A DNA stretch of 64,000 nucleotides, taken from Mucilaginibacter psychrotolerans. Its GTDB lineage: Bacteria > Bacteroidota > Bacteroidia > Sphingobacteriales > Sphingobacteriaceae. Below, piece by piece: positions 26,461-38,327 of the stretch (the stretch's first letter is position 1; every line of letters begins with the position of its first letter). The stretch spans positions 62,001 through 126,000 of the forward strand of contig NZ_SOZE01000002.1 of the NCBI RefSeq assembly GCF_004519315.1. The letters are read 5' to 3'. Under the pieces are notes generated by a model that ran no database searches, was not told the origin of the DNA, and saw only the letters and a program-made list of their open reading frames with translations. The position numbers were made by a program, and so were the translations under genes.

Positions 26461-26581
26461 AGTTGGTTTGATAGCCGTTATTGCCGCAGCAGTACTTTCG
26501 TCATGCGGCTTATTCAAAAAAGATTGCGGTTGCCCGCATTTCGGGATGAAGAGGCTGCCCGCAAAAGTTTACAGGTCGTAG
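26447..26581 (+). CDS. Small lipoprotein, 44 residues
   Basis: A short reading frame starting inside the end of the VanZ-like gene. MKAFKVGLIAVIAAAVLSSC is a textbook lipoprotein signal with lipobox LSSC, leaving a mature peptide of about 25 residues with two more cysteines (DCGCPHFG) and a basic end. The 14-nt overlap implies coupled translation. A mature CGxFKKDCGCPxFG segment is plausible as an outer-membrane-anchored micro-protein. It ends before the feoA promoter. Function unknown. Confidence 0.65.
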   Translation: MKAFKVGLIAVIAAAVLSSCGLFKKDCGCPHFGMKRLPAKVYRS

Positions 26582-26612
26582 ACATTTTCCTGAAAAAAAA
26601 CCGCTAATCTTA

Positions 26613-26643
26613 TTTGGATTTAGTATAAATAGCCCTACATTTG
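26613..26643 (+). promoter_or_regulatory. feoAB promoter with a palindrome in the spacer
   Basis: -33 TTTG (26613-26616), 19-nt spacer and -7 TACATTTG (26636-26643), a full consensus match. Within the spacer ATTTA-GTA-TAAAT (26618-26630) is a perfect palindrome that a repressor could occupy; an iron-responsive regulator is a reasonable guess for feo genes. The start codon is only 11-17 nt after the -7 box. Confidence 0.6.
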
Positions 26644-26654
26644 TATTCAAATAA

Positions 26655-26876
26655 ATGCAAATGACACTCTCACAGCTTGAAATTGGAGAAACCGGGATAG
26701 TAAAAGAATTTACTGATCTGGAAATGTCTGTTAAGTTGATGGAAATGGGCTGCCTGCCCGGCGAAGAAGTGCGCATATCGCGCATAGCGCCGCTTGGCGA
26801 TCCTATCGCAATTCATGTATCAGGCTACCAACTTAGCCTGCGCAGGTTTGAAGCATCCACCATTATTTTGCAGTAG
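26655..26876 (+). CDS. feoA: FeoA ferrous iron transport protein A
   Basis: 73 residues, or 71 from the second ATG at 26661 (MTLSQLEIGETG), which the family alignment favours. SH3-like fold: GETGIVKEFTDLEMSVKLMEMGCLPGEEVRISRIAPLGDPIAIHVSGYQLSLRR, with the conserved L-G-L-xPG-like turn. FeoA is cytoplasmic and supports FeoB-dependent Fe(II) uptake. feoB follows 14 nt later in the same operon. Confidence 0.95.
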   Translation: MQMTLSQLEIGETGIVKEFTDLEMSVKLMEMGCLPGEEVRISRIAPLGDPIAIHVSGYQLSLRRFEASTIILQ

Positions 26877-26890
26877 TTACCTTGTAGCCA

Positions 26891-29002
26891 TTGAAAGCTG
26901 ATATCAGAGTAGCGCTTGTAGGCAACCCCAACACCGGTAAATCCACGCTCTTTAATGCACTTACCGGACTCAACCAAAAAATAGGGAATTTTCCGGGTGT
27001 TACCGTTGATAAAAAAGTAGGCTATTGCCAACTGCCCGATGGCCGCAACGCCGAAATCATTGACCTTCCCGGAACTTATAGCCTTTACCCCAAAAGCCGC
27101 GACGAATCTATCGTGTTCTCGGTACTGGCCGAGAAAGAAACTGAACTTACACCAGATCTGGTTGTCGTTATCCTTGATGCCACCAACCTTAAAAGGAACC
27201 TGCTGCTATACACCCAGGTTGCCGACCTGAAGATACCCGTTATTGTTGCCCTGAACATGATTGACCTGGCCAACAAAGCCGGTGTAATTATCGACACCGA
27301 TTTGTTAGCACAAAAACTGGGCGTGCCTGTGGTACAGGTTTCAGCACGTAAACTGCAGGGTATAAAAGAACTGAAAGACACCATATCTTTTGCCAATAAA
27401 TTTGCTCTGCAGCAAGACAGTATAGACATAAATGCGCTGGCACCCGGATTAATAAGTGCCATCAGCAAGGAAGTAAAAACCGATAACCCATACTTCGCCT
27501 TGCAGCTGGCTCACCAGCACGAAACCCTGAAGTTTTTAAGTCCCGCCGAAAGCGAGCGCATTGAAGAACTGGAGAAGCAGCACAGCTTCCATTCGCAAAA
27601 AGCACAGGCAGCCGAAACCATTGCGCGATACAACTATATCAATGATGTTTTATACGACACGGTTAAAACGCCCGTAACCGCCCAGGACGAAAGCCACAGT
27701 AACAAAATAGACAAGATACTCACCCATAAAATATTCGGCTTTGTTATTTTTATGGGGATACTGCTCTTTATGTTCCAATCGATATTTGCGTGGTCGCAAT
27801 ACCCCCAGGGACTAATTGAGGATGCCTTTGTTTGGGTGCAGGGAGCTTTGCGCGGCGTATTGCCTGCAGGCCCTTTAACCAGCCTGCTGATAGATGGTGT
27901 AGTGGCCGGCCTAAGCGGCGTGCTGGTGTTTATCCCACAGATTGCCATCCTTTTCGCGTTCATATCTATACTGGAAGATACCGGCTACATGTCGCGGGTT
28001 ACTTTTATGATGGATAAAATTATGCGCAAGGTGGGGCTCAACGGCAAATCGGTAGTGCCGCTCATCGGCGGCTTTGCCTGTGCGGTACCCTCTATCATGA
28101 GCACCCGCACCATCGAGAATTGGAAAGACCGTATGATCACCATCATGGTCACGCCATTGGTGGCCTGCTCGGCGCGGCTGCCGGTTTATACGCTGCTTAT
28201 TTCCCTGGTAGTACCCAGCCGCAACGTTTGGTGGATTTTTAACCTGCAGGGACTGGCGCTTACCGGCATGTATGTGCTCAGCCTGGTATCGGCCGTCATA
28301 GTAGCCTGGGTAATGAAGTTTATTTTAAAATCCCGCGAACGCGGCTACTTCATTATGGAGCTTCCCGTTTATCGCATGCCCCGGTGGAACAACGTTGCAT
28401 TCTCGATGTATGAGCGGGCCAAAACCTTTGTCCTGGAGGCCGGCAAGGTGATCATCGCCGTATCGGTTATCCTGTGGGTGTTATCATCCTATGGACCGGG
28501 CGACAGGTTCAAAAACATCGATGCCAAATACAGCCAGCCGCAATACGCCAAAAGCATGAATCCCGATAGCCTTACCCGGGTTATTTCTACCGAAAAACTG
28601 GAGAACTCTTACGCCGGCGTATTGGGCCATACCATAGAGCCCGTAATAAGGCCCCTGGGCTTCGATTGGAAGATAGGCATAGCCCTGATAACCTCCTTTG
28701 CTGCACGAGAGGTATTCGTGGGCACCATGGCCACCATTTACAGCGTAGACGGCGATGCCGATAGGATTGATTCGGTACAGCAAAAAATGCGGAATGCTAA
28801 GAGGCCGGATGGCAGCCCGGTATTTACTTTGGGCGTTGCTTTCTCTTTAATGATGTTTTACGCTTTTGCCATGCAATGCGCCAGCACCATAGCCGTTGTT
28901 TACCGCGAAACCAAAGACTGGCGCTGGCCTGCTGTGCAATTCGCCTATATGACCCTGCTGGCCTATGGGGCGGCATTTTTGGTGTACCATCTGTTAAAAT
29001 AG
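26891..29002 (+). CDS. feoB: FeoB ferrous iron transporter
   Basis: 703 residues. The GTPase domain has G1 GNPNTGKST (11-19), G3 DLPG (58-61) and G4 NMID near 120. The membrane part carries the two Gate motifs (SGVLVFIPQIAILFAFISILEDTGYMSR; ALITSFAAREVFVGTMATIY) and CAVPSIM. The only plausible start is TTG at 26891: an in-frame TAG lies at 26885-26887 and no ATG precedes the G1 motif. The protein imports Fe(II) across the inner membrane, driven or gated by GTP. It is coupled to feoA; no feoC is present. Confidence 0.95.
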   Translation: MKADIRVALVGNPNTGKSTLFNALTGLNQKIGNFPGVTVDKKVGYCQLPDGRNAEIIDLPGTYSLYPKSRDESIVFSVLAEKETELTPDLVVVILDATNLKRNLLLYTQVADLKIPVIVALNMIDLANKAGVIIDTDLLAQKLGVPVVQVSARKLQGIKELKDTISFANKFALQQDSIDINALAPGLISAISKEVKTDNPYFALQLAHQHETLKFLSPAESERIEELEKQHSFHSQKAQAAETIARYNYINDVLYDTVKTPVTAQDESHSNKIDKILTHKIFGFVIFMGILLFMFQSIFAWSQYPQGLIEDAFVWVQGALRGVLPAGPLTSLLIDGVVAGLSGVLVFIPQIAILFAFISILEDTGYMSRVTFMMDKIMRKVGLNGKSVVPLIGGFACAVPSIMSTRTIENWKDRMITIMVTPLVACSARLPVYTLLISLVVPSRNVWWIFNLQGLALTGMYVLSLVSAVIVAWVMKFILKSRERGYFIMELPVYRMPRWNNVAFSMYERAKTFVLEAGKVIIAVSVILWVLSSYGPGDRFKNIDAKYSQPQYAKSMNPDSLTRVISTEKLENSYAGVLGHTIEPVIRPLGFDWKIGIALITSFAAREVFVGTMATIYSVDGDADRIDSVQQKMRNAKRPDGSPVFTLGVAFSLMMFYAFAMQCASTIAVVYRETKDWRWPAVQFAYMTLLAYGAAFLVYHLLK

Positions 29003-29026
29003 ACGCGCTCTGTCATCTCTTCCTAA

Positions 29027-29054
29027 CCTTTTACCTTTCGCCTTTTACCTTTCA
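29027..29054 (+). repeat. Tandem 14-nt direct repeat
   Basis: CCTTTTACCTTTCG (29027-29040) is immediately repeated as CCTTTTACCTTTCA (29041-29054) in the gap after feoB. It has the reiterated-word look of the other intergenic elements but lacks a complementary arm. Confidence 0.6.
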
Positions 29055-29065
29055 CCTCAATAAAC

Positions 29066-29073
29066 TATCTTTG
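29066..29073 (+). promoter_or_regulatory. -7 box before the SprT-like gene
   Basis: TATCTTTG is a full match to TAnnTTTG, 15 nt before the TTG start at 29089. No clear -33 element is seen because the tandem repeat occupies that position. Confidence 0.5.
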
Positions 29074-29088
29074 ATACAGAGGTAACCA

Positions 29089-29712
29089 TTGGATAAAGTA
29101 AAAATTTTAGAAAAGTATCTTCCGCCGGATGCGGCACCCTTAATTGGCCGCTGGATAGATTACTTTAAATGCGAGTTCAAGATATCGCGCAACCGCGGCA
29201 CCAAATTTGGCGATTACCGCGCCCCGTTCGATGGCAAGGGCCACCGCATCTCCGTTAATTTCGATTTAAATCCCTACGCGTTTTTGGTAACCACCGTACA
29301 CGAGTTTGCGCACCTGCACACCTGGAACGAGCATAAACACAAGGTAAAACCCCACGGGGCAGAGTGGAAGGCGAACTTCAAAAAAATGATGCAGCCTTTC
29401 TTCGAAAAAGAGGTTTTTCCGCCGGATATCAGGCAGGCTATTACGGGCTACCTGAATAACCCCGCCGCATCCAGCTGTTCCGATTTAACGCTGTACCGTT
29501 CCTTACGCCAATATGATGCACCCAAAGAATCGGTACATACGGTAGAGAAACTGCCCATCAAATCCCTGTTCAAGCTAAAGGATGGCCGCATCTTCCGCAA
29601 GGAAGAAAAGCTGCGCAAACGCTATAAATGCGTGGAAGTAAGCAGTCGTAGGGTTTATCTGTTTAGCCCTGTAGCGGAGGTGGAATTACTGACCGCTGAT
29701 TTTAATGATTAA
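29089..29712 (+). CDS. SprT-like zinc metalloprotein
   Basis: 207 residues starting at TTG (no in-frame ATG before the conserved region). The active site HEFAH is at residues 71-75, followed by HTWNEHKHKVKPHGAEWK, which matches the SprT-like domain with its third histidine. The remainder is basic with a strand-rich C-terminus (DGRIFRKEEKLRKRYKCVEV) where the family often has a zinc ribbon, but the CxxC pairs are missing. Related proteins include the SprT and Spartan-type DNA-protein crosslink proteases; activity is inferred only. Confidence 0.82.
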   Translation: MDKVKILEKYLPPDAAPLIGRWIDYFKCEFKISRNRGTKFGDYRAPFDGKGHRISVNFDLNPYAFLVTTVHEFAHLHTWNEHKHKVKPHGAEWKANFKKMMQPFFEKEVFPPDIRQAITGYLNNPAASSCSDLTLYRSLRQYDAPKESVHTVEKLPIKSLFKLKDGRIFRKEEKLRKRYKCVEVSSRRVYLFSPVAEVELLTADFND

Positions 29713-29784
29713 ATGATTTCGCTGATTGGCAATGAATTTGTTCTAATCTACACCTATATCTGCATTTGCGCGTTGGTGTAATAG

Positions 29785-33666
<3,882 letters not shown>

Positions 33667-33695
33667 GTCCCCTGTCCGTTCGGTCCGTGTATGGC

Positions 33696-33730
33696 ACAAG
33701 CCCTCTCGCTAGAGTTGCGGGAGGGCTTGT
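33696..33730 (+). terminator. 10-bp hairpin after the fusion gene
   Basis: ACAAGCCCTC (33696-33705) and GAGGGCTTGT (33721-33730) are exact complements with a 15-nt loop, 30 nt past the stop. No T-run follows, so it is a weak terminator or a short dispersed repeat. Confidence 0.5.
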
Positions 33731-33811
33731 CTATTCCCTATGGAATCTGTGGCGAATATATTTTGGCTGCCGTGATTTTTTTTGTTTATTTAGCGAGGCT
33801 AAACCATACAC

Positions 33812-34957
33812 ATGAAAATACTTTATACCGCAAGCGCATCCCTCTTATTATTCCTCTCTGCCTGCAAAGATAACCCTAAATTAAACCTCACCATAAAGGC
33901 CAACGGCATAAACAACGGCGTGGTGATATTGAAACAGGCTAACGAAATTACCTTTAACGAACCCATCAAAAATGGTGAGTTGATTATTGACAAAGGCTTG
34001 CAGGCACCCGGCTACTATAGTCTTACCGTTATAGATAACGACAAGCCGATTACCTCGAAAGTGGCTTACGATATTTACCTGGAAAACGGCGACTACGTGG
34101 TAAATGCCAACGCCGCTAAACCTGCGGAATACCCCGCAGTTACCACCACCTCGGCCACGCAAAACGAATTATCAGCTTATTATAAAATTGCCAATACCTA
34201 TGCCGGCGAGTTGGATGCCCGGATAGATCAGGCCATCCGTTACCTGCAAACCAGTGCGGCCAGGGCACTCCCCGCAGGCAAACGTGCCGGCATTTATGCC
34301 GATACTCGCGAACTGCAACGCCAGCGCCGCGACCTAGACCTGAAAATCATCAAAGAATACACCGATAAATACCCCAAGGCTACCATCGGCGCGCACATTA
34401 TAGCGCAGGCCTACTTCCCCGAGCACCCGGCAGAGTACAATGCCATTTTTCAGAAACTGCCTGCCGATGTTAAAACCAGCGACGATGGCCTGAAAATAAG
34501 CAACAAGCTTGGCCCTGTATTGCAACAAATAGCCGGTGCCGATGCGCCCGAAATTGTGGGTAGCACACTTGCGGGCAAACCGTTCGACAAAAAGGCCATC
34601 AACAAGAAAATCATCCTGGTAGAGTTTTGGAAACCGGGCAACGGCACCAGCGACATGACGCACGCCCGGTTGGTACAGGGCATTATCCTAACCCCTGCAG
34701 ACAATGCAAAGCTGGCCATCATCAGCGTAGCCATAGCAGATAAAACAAGTGATTGGCTGGCAGTTATCAAGAAAGACAATGCGCCTTTTACGCAAGTTAG
34801 CGATGGCAAAGGCGATGCATCGCCAAACGTTACGGCATGGGAAATCAAAACCCTGCCGATGTATTGCCTGTTAGATAAAAACTGGAAGGTGATAAAAACC
34901 AACGTGCCCTTTGGCGAGATAGATACCGAGGTGCATGATTATTTGCGCAAGAAGTAA
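33812..34957 (+). CDS. DUF4369-type thioredoxin-like lipoprotein without CXXC
   Basis: 381 residues. Lipoprotein signal MKILYTASASLLLFLSAC (lipobox LSAC). Residues 25-120 resemble DUF4369 (LNLTIKANGINNGVVILKQ), the usual partner of TlpA-type folds in Bacteroidota. The C-terminal 140 residues are thioredoxin-like (IILVEFWKPGNGTSDMTHARL; KLAIISVAIADKTSDW; TLPMYCLLDKNWKVI) but the active-site CxxC is absent: the corresponding stretch reads KPGNGTSD. So it is probably a binding or scaffold member of the family and not an oxidoreductase. The protein is periplasm-facing. The preceding hairpin makes it a separate transcript. Confidence 0.78.
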   Translation: MKILYTASASLLLFLSACKDNPKLNLTIKANGINNGVVILKQANEITFNEPIKNGELIIDKGLQAPGYYSLTVIDNDKPITSKVAYDIYLENGDYVVNANAAKPAEYPAVTTTSATQNELSAYYKIANTYAGELDARIDQAIRYLQTSAARALPAGKRAGIYADTRELQRQRRDLDLKIIKEYTDKYPKATIGAHIIAQAYFPEHPAEYNAIFQKLPADVKTSDDGLKISNKLGPVLQQIAGADAPEIVGSTLAGKPFDKKAINKKIILVEFWKPGNGTSDMTHARLVQGIILTPADNAKLAIISVAIADKTSDWLAVIKKDNAPFTQVSDGKGDASPNVTAWEIKTLPMYCLLDKNWKVIKTNVPFGEIDTEVHDYLRKK

Positions 34958-34963
34958 GTGGTA

Positions 34964-35074
34964 AATGGTGAGTAGTGCGTGGTTGATTAGGTGGTGAATG
35001 GTTGGATAGCGGCAGTGTCCGCGGCTTTTGCGCCGAAACACAACCACTCTCTACTCAATCAACCACTCACCATT
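34964..35074. repeat. Intergenic inverted element E
   Basis: Left arm 34964-35004 and right arm 35041-35074 (CAACCACTCTCTACTCAATC core) are complementary with gaps, using the words GGTTGATT, GAGTAG and GTGGTGAATGG. The right arm closely matches the left arm of the sdhA-sdhB element (D) as its reverse complement, apart from 4 nt. It lies between convergent genes and ends 2 nt before the pdeM stop. Confidence 0.65.
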
Positions 35075-35075
35075 C

Positions 35076-35741
35076 CTAACCAATTGCAATAACTTTATCC
35101 TTCAACACCCCAAAGATACTGTCGTTTTTCTGGCTGCGGATGGCCACTTTCCCGGTGAATTTACCAAAAGAGGGGAGTATGGCCTGGTTTTTTCCGAAAG
35201 CGAAACAAGGCAAGGTAATGCTTTGCCTGCCGCGCCCCACCAGGTTTACGCCGGGGTGTATATGCCCGCATAAAACGTAGCCGCCCTCGGGGCGAATAGC
35301 CGGGTCGGCAAGGGGGTGGTGCAACATCAGGAAAGGGCCTACGCTCAGTTCTTCGGTCAACACAATATCCAGGTTGAGGTAATGCCGGTCGTGGATGATG
35401 TCGTGGTTTCCTTTTACGAGTATGATCTGTAGTTTGGGGAACTGCCTGCGCCACATCACAAACCAATCCCAATCGGCATTCAGGTCGCTGTGGAACAAAT
35501 CTCCAAGAAAGATGATTTTCTCCGGACGATGCTCTGCAATCAGGTCTGATAGCATGGCCAGGTCGTCCTGCTCCATGTCCCTCGGTACGGCAATCCCCGC
35601 CTTACGGAAATGCCCCACCTTACCCAAATGCACATCAGCCGCAATCAAGGCTTTTTCCTGTTGCCAGTAAATAGCCTTTTGCGGCAGCAATAGCAAATCC
35701 TGTCCTAAAAAATTAAAAGGGGTACCCGCACTCATCATCAT
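35076..35741 (-). CDS. pdeM: Ligase-associated DNA damage response endonuclease PdeM
   Basis: 221 residues from the first of three consecutive ATGs (35741, 35738, 35735); a longer in-frame extension lacks conserved residues. The calcineurin-like metallophosphoesterase signature is complete: ADVHLGK, FLGDLFHS, KGNHD, LMLHHP and CGHIHPGV. The FNFLGQDLLLLPQKAIYW opening and length match PdeM, usually encoded with a ligase-associated exonuclease, ATP-dependent ligase and helicase. Those partners are not in this window. It probably acts on DNA ends in repair. Confidence 0.88.
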   Translation of the reverse strand: MMMSAGTPFNFLGQDLLLLPQKAIYWQQEKALIAADVHLGKVGHFRKAGIAVPRDMEQDDLAMLSDLIAEHRPEKIIFLGDLFHSDLNADWDWFVMWRRQFPKLQIILVKGNHDIIHDRHYLNLDIVLTEELSVGPFLMLHHPLADPAIRPEGGYVLCGHIHPGVNLVGRGRQSITLPCFAFGKNQAILPSFGKFTGKVAIRSQKNDSIFGVLKDKVIAIG

Positions 35742-35832
35742 AACGGAGCAAAGATAACGCAGGCATGGGCAAACAAGCGCAGGGCTTGCCCTAAAAATCA
35801 AATCCCTTTAGCAAGCAAAAAATGTTAAGTTA

Positions 35833-36375
35833 TTACGGTTGTTTTTCGATGATCTGCTTCAGGTTTTGCAGGCTCTCGTTAAGGTCCTTCCCCAGCATTT
35901 CGCCCATATCCATAAAAATCATTATCGCGTTCATGGGGTAAGGCATCTTGCTGGCAAAACCCCATTTTACCACGGTGGTATTATCCATGGTAGGTTCCGT
36001 AATCATATATGAATCAGATACAGCCGCAAATGGGCGTATAAATGCTATCTGTACATCAATCCTGCGGGCATCTTCAATTTTGGTAATTAACTGTTCGCCC
36101 TGCCCGGCTTGTTTATCGCCATCCCAGGCGTAGGCAAAGCCTACGGTTCCGTCCTGGCCTCGGTAATCTTTCCGGGCCATTGGGTCGCGCATTACCCATT
36201 TATTATAGTTATCCATGTTTTTAAGATACCTAACGTACCCAAAAACCTGCGATACCGGCTTATTGATGGTAATTTGCCGCTCAACTTCGTAGTCGCTTTT
36301 GGTAAAGGCTGCGGCCAACAATACAATAAGAATGATCGCTGCAATAATGGCCAAGATGATGAAGAGGATAATCAT
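35833..36375 (-). CDS. SRPBCC/polyketide cyclase family protein with membrane anchor
   Basis: 180 residues. An N-terminal hydrophobic helix (MIILFIILAIIAAIILIVLLAAAF) is followed by the SRPBCC fold: YEVERQITINKPVSQVFGYVRYLKNMDNYNKWVMRDP, GEQLITKIEDARRIDVQIAFIRPF and the C-terminal helix GEMLGKDLNESLQNLKQIIE. These helix-grip proteins bind hydrophobic ligands; the anchor puts the domain at the inner membrane, side undetermined. It lies upstream of pdeM on the same strand with a 31-nt gap from the longest frame, possibly co-transcribed. Confidence 0.85.
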   Translation of the reverse strand: MIILFIILAIIAAIILIVLLAAAFTKSDYEVERQITINKPVSQVFGYVRYLKNMDNYNKWVMRDPMARKDYRGQDGTVGFAYAWDGDKQAGQGEQLITKIEDARRIDVQIAFIRPFAAVSDSYMITEPTMDNTTVVKWGFASKMPYPMNAIMIFMDMGEMLGKDLNESLQNLKQIIEKQP

Positions 36376-36408
36376 GATTAAAAAAAGACTTTATAAAGGG
36401 AAAGGTAA

Positions 36409-36816
36409 TCATTTTTCTGCGCTAAAAACACCCCAGTTCACGCCAAATTTATCTGTAAGGTTACCCATAGCGCCGGCAAAAAATTCCATTATGGGGTGTG
36501 TAACTTTGCCGCCCTCGCTTAGCTTATCGAAAATGCTTTGCATCTCATTTTTGGTAGGGCAGCTAATCATCAGCCTGATATTGCCAGAACCTATGGCCTG
36601 GTTATTGCCCGGCAAATCGGTGCCGTTCAAGGTAAAATCTGCGCTCTCCAAAGTAGCGTGGAGTATCTTATCCTGGTGCGAAGCCGGGAACATCTCCTCC
36701 ATCGGTGATTCGCCCACTACCTGTAGCGTGAGTTCGCCGCCAATAATTTCTTTTTAAAAGGTCATCGCTTCGCGGCAGGTATCGCTGAACCCGATGTATG
36801 CATTAACTTTTGGCAT
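36409..36816 (-). pseudogene. VOC/PhnB-like protein interrupted by an in-frame TAA
   Basis: The frame from the ATG at 36816 reads MPKVNAYIGFSDTCREAMTF, then TAA at 36754-36756, then continues without frameshift as KEIIGGELTLQVVGESPMEE and on to the natural stop, for a total of 135 codons. PhnB-like VOC (3-dmu-9_3-mt) proteins have FYKE at this point, so the stop replaces the tyrosine of CREAMTFYKE. One substitution (TAT or TAC to TAA) explains it. Downstream motifs (NIRLMISCPTKNEMQSIFDKLSEGGKV; DKFGVNWGVF) are intact, so the lesion is recent or a sequencing error. An internal GTG at 36717 could start a truncated product. Confidence 0.85.
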
Positions 36817-36850
36817 GGCTTATTATTTTGGTTAAGTAAATATGTTGGTT

Positions 36851-37063
36851 TTAACTCAGTATTTCGCAGTGGCACCCGTTCTGCTGCAATAGTTCGATGA
36901 TACCCCTGGGGCAGAAGGTATCGCCTTCAACCCGCAGCACGCGGTCGCAATCTTCCAGATCGAAGTTTATCCGGCAGACTGAAAAACGCGCGGCAATCAA
37001 ACCCATCAGCATGCGCGACCGGCTCCAATCATCCACATCCGTTTTAAAAACTTCTATCATCAC
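36851..37063 (-). CDS. Small conserved-looking protein of unknown function
   Basis: 70 residues (69 from the second ATG). MIEVFKTDVDDWSRSRMLMGLIAARFSVCRINFDLEDCDRVLRVEG has the spacing of a small ferredoxin-like/ACT-like alpha-beta fold similar to heavy-metal-associated mini-domains, with cysteines at 30, 39, 51 and 64 but no CxxC. Cytoplasmic. It lies upstream of the broken VOC gene on the same strand and divergent from the GlxA-type regulator. I do not recognise a named family. Confidence 0.6.
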   Translation of the reverse strand: MMIEVFKTDVDDWSRSRMLMGLIAARFSVCRINFDLEDCDRVLRVEGDTFCPRGIIELLQQNGCHCEILS

Positions 37064-37134
37064 TATGGGCTAACCACACAAAGGTGCAGCGCATTTAACC
37101 AAGCGGCAGGGTGCTATTACGACATTATAAGGGG

Positions 37135-37165
37135 TTGATTGCGACGAGGTTTACACTTATTTTTG
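37135..37165 (+). promoter_or_regulatory. Promoter of the GlxA-type regulator, 5 nt from the ATG
   Basis: -33 TTG (37135-37137), 20-nt spacer and -7 TATTTTTG (37158-37165), full consensus. The G of the -7 box is 5 nt before the ATG at 37171, so the transcript should start at or next to the start codon. Confidence 0.6.
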
Positions 37166-37170
37166 ATACT

Positions 37171-38157
37171 ATGAAACACCTATCAATCCTTATACCGAAG
37201 GGTAACGTAAGCTTAAGCAACATCGAATCGACCTATAAGATGTTTACCGAGGTGAACAATGCCTTCGCCAGGATGAATAAAGCGCCCTTGTTTAAGATAC
37301 AGTTGGTTGGCCTAAGCAAGGAAACCACGCTAAGCAACGGCCTTTTTGTAATTAAGCCCGATTACACGCTGAGTGAGGTTACCCAAACCGACCTGGTGGT
37401 TATCCCGGCAGTGCATGGCGATATGGCCAAAGTAGTGAGCGATAACCAGGAGTTTATTCCCTGGATAATTAAGCAGTACAAAGGAGGGGCCGAGGTGGTA
37501 TCATTATGCATCGGTGCGTTCATACTCGCTTCAACCGGTTTGCTTAAAGGGCGTAACTGCACCACGCATTGGCTGGCAGCGGCTGAGTTTAGGGCGATGT
37601 TCCCGGATGTGAACCTGATGCCTTATAAAATAATTACCGATGAGGGTGGCATTTATACCAGTGGTGGTGCATACTCATCGCTTAACCTGTTGCTTTACCT
37701 TATTGAAAAATTTTCGGGCCGCGATATGGCCATCAGTTCCTCCAAAATGTTCGAGATTGATATAGAGCGCAACAGTCAATCGTTGTTCATCATCTTCCAC
37801 GGGCAAAAAAACCACGAGGACGATGCTATCAAACGGGCACAGGAATTTATAGAATTAAACTATTCCGAGAAAATAACGGTGGACCACCTGGCATCTACCC
37901 TGGCCATGAGCCGCCGCCACCTGGAGCGCAGGTTTAAAAAGGCAACCTCCAACACCGTGGTAGAATACCTGCAGCGCGTACGCATAGAAGCCGCCAAAAT
38001 GAGCCTGGAAACCCTGCGGGAGAACGTGAACGAGGTAATGTACAACGTGGGCTATACCGATACCAAGGCTTTCCGCGAAACTTTCAAGAAGATAACAGGC
38101 GTATCGCCGTTAGAGTATCGCAACAAATACAGCAAAAATGCGGCGGCAACAGTGTGA
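37171..38157 (+). CDS. GlxA family regulator (DJ-1-like domain plus AraC HTH)
   Basis: 328 residues from ATG 37171; an upstream in-frame ATG (37111) lies before the promoter and is rejected. Residues 1-185 are a DJ-1/PfpI-like domain (KHLSILIPKGNVSLSN; DLVVIPAVHGD; VVSLCIGAFILASTGLLKGRNCTTHW with the nucleophile-position cysteine). Residues 225-320 carry two AraC helix-turn-helix motifs (ITVDHLASTLAMSRRHLERRFKKAT; VNEVMYNVGYTDTKAFRETFKKITGVSPLEYR). Such proteins are ligand-sensing activators. Target genes are not evident; neighbours on both sides look unrelated. Confidence 0.93.
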   Translation: MKHLSILIPKGNVSLSNIESTYKMFTEVNNAFARMNKAPLFKIQLVGLSKETTLSNGLFVIKPDYTLSEVTQTDLVVIPAVHGDMAKVVSDNQEFIPWIIKQYKGGAEVVSLCIGAFILASTGLLKGRNCTTHWLAAAEFRAMFPDVNLMPYKIITDEGGIYTSGGAYSSLNLLLYLIEKFSGRDMAISSSKMFEIDIERNSQSLFIIFHGQKNHEDDAIKRAQEFIELNYSEKITVDHLASTLAMSRRHLERRFKKATSNTVVEYLQRVRIEAAKMSLETLRENVNEVMYNVGYTDTKAFRETFKKITGVSPLEYRNKYSKNAAATV

Positions 38158-38262
38158 TGAACCTCTTAGATGGCAAGATGCAGTTGCACAGCGAACGCCT
38201 AAAGGCACCAAAACAGCGATATTCATCCCTGGTGTGTAAAACTATAGGCTATTTGTAAACAT

Positions 38263-38308
38263 TAAACCTAATATTAACATTAGCTTAATATCCATTTTTG
38301 TACGTTTG
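38263..38308 (+). promoter_or_regulatory. Pho-box-like 11-bp repeats and -7 box, DUF47 gene
   Basis: TAAACCT (38263), TTAACAT (38274) and TTAATAT (38285) lie exactly 11 bp apart, and TACGTTTG (38301-38308) is a full -7 match 16 bp after the last unit. No -33 TTTG is present. The layout equals PhoB/PhoP-type activator sites (B. subtilis PhoP uses TTAACA-like units at 11-bp spacing). The next promoter at 39019 has the same layout. Confidence 0.55.
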
Positions 38309-38327
38309 CTCAAATTCCAATACATAT

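Noticed and set aside
33696..33730. Possible strong terminator
   Set aside because: Good stem but no T-run; kept only as a weak hairpin call.
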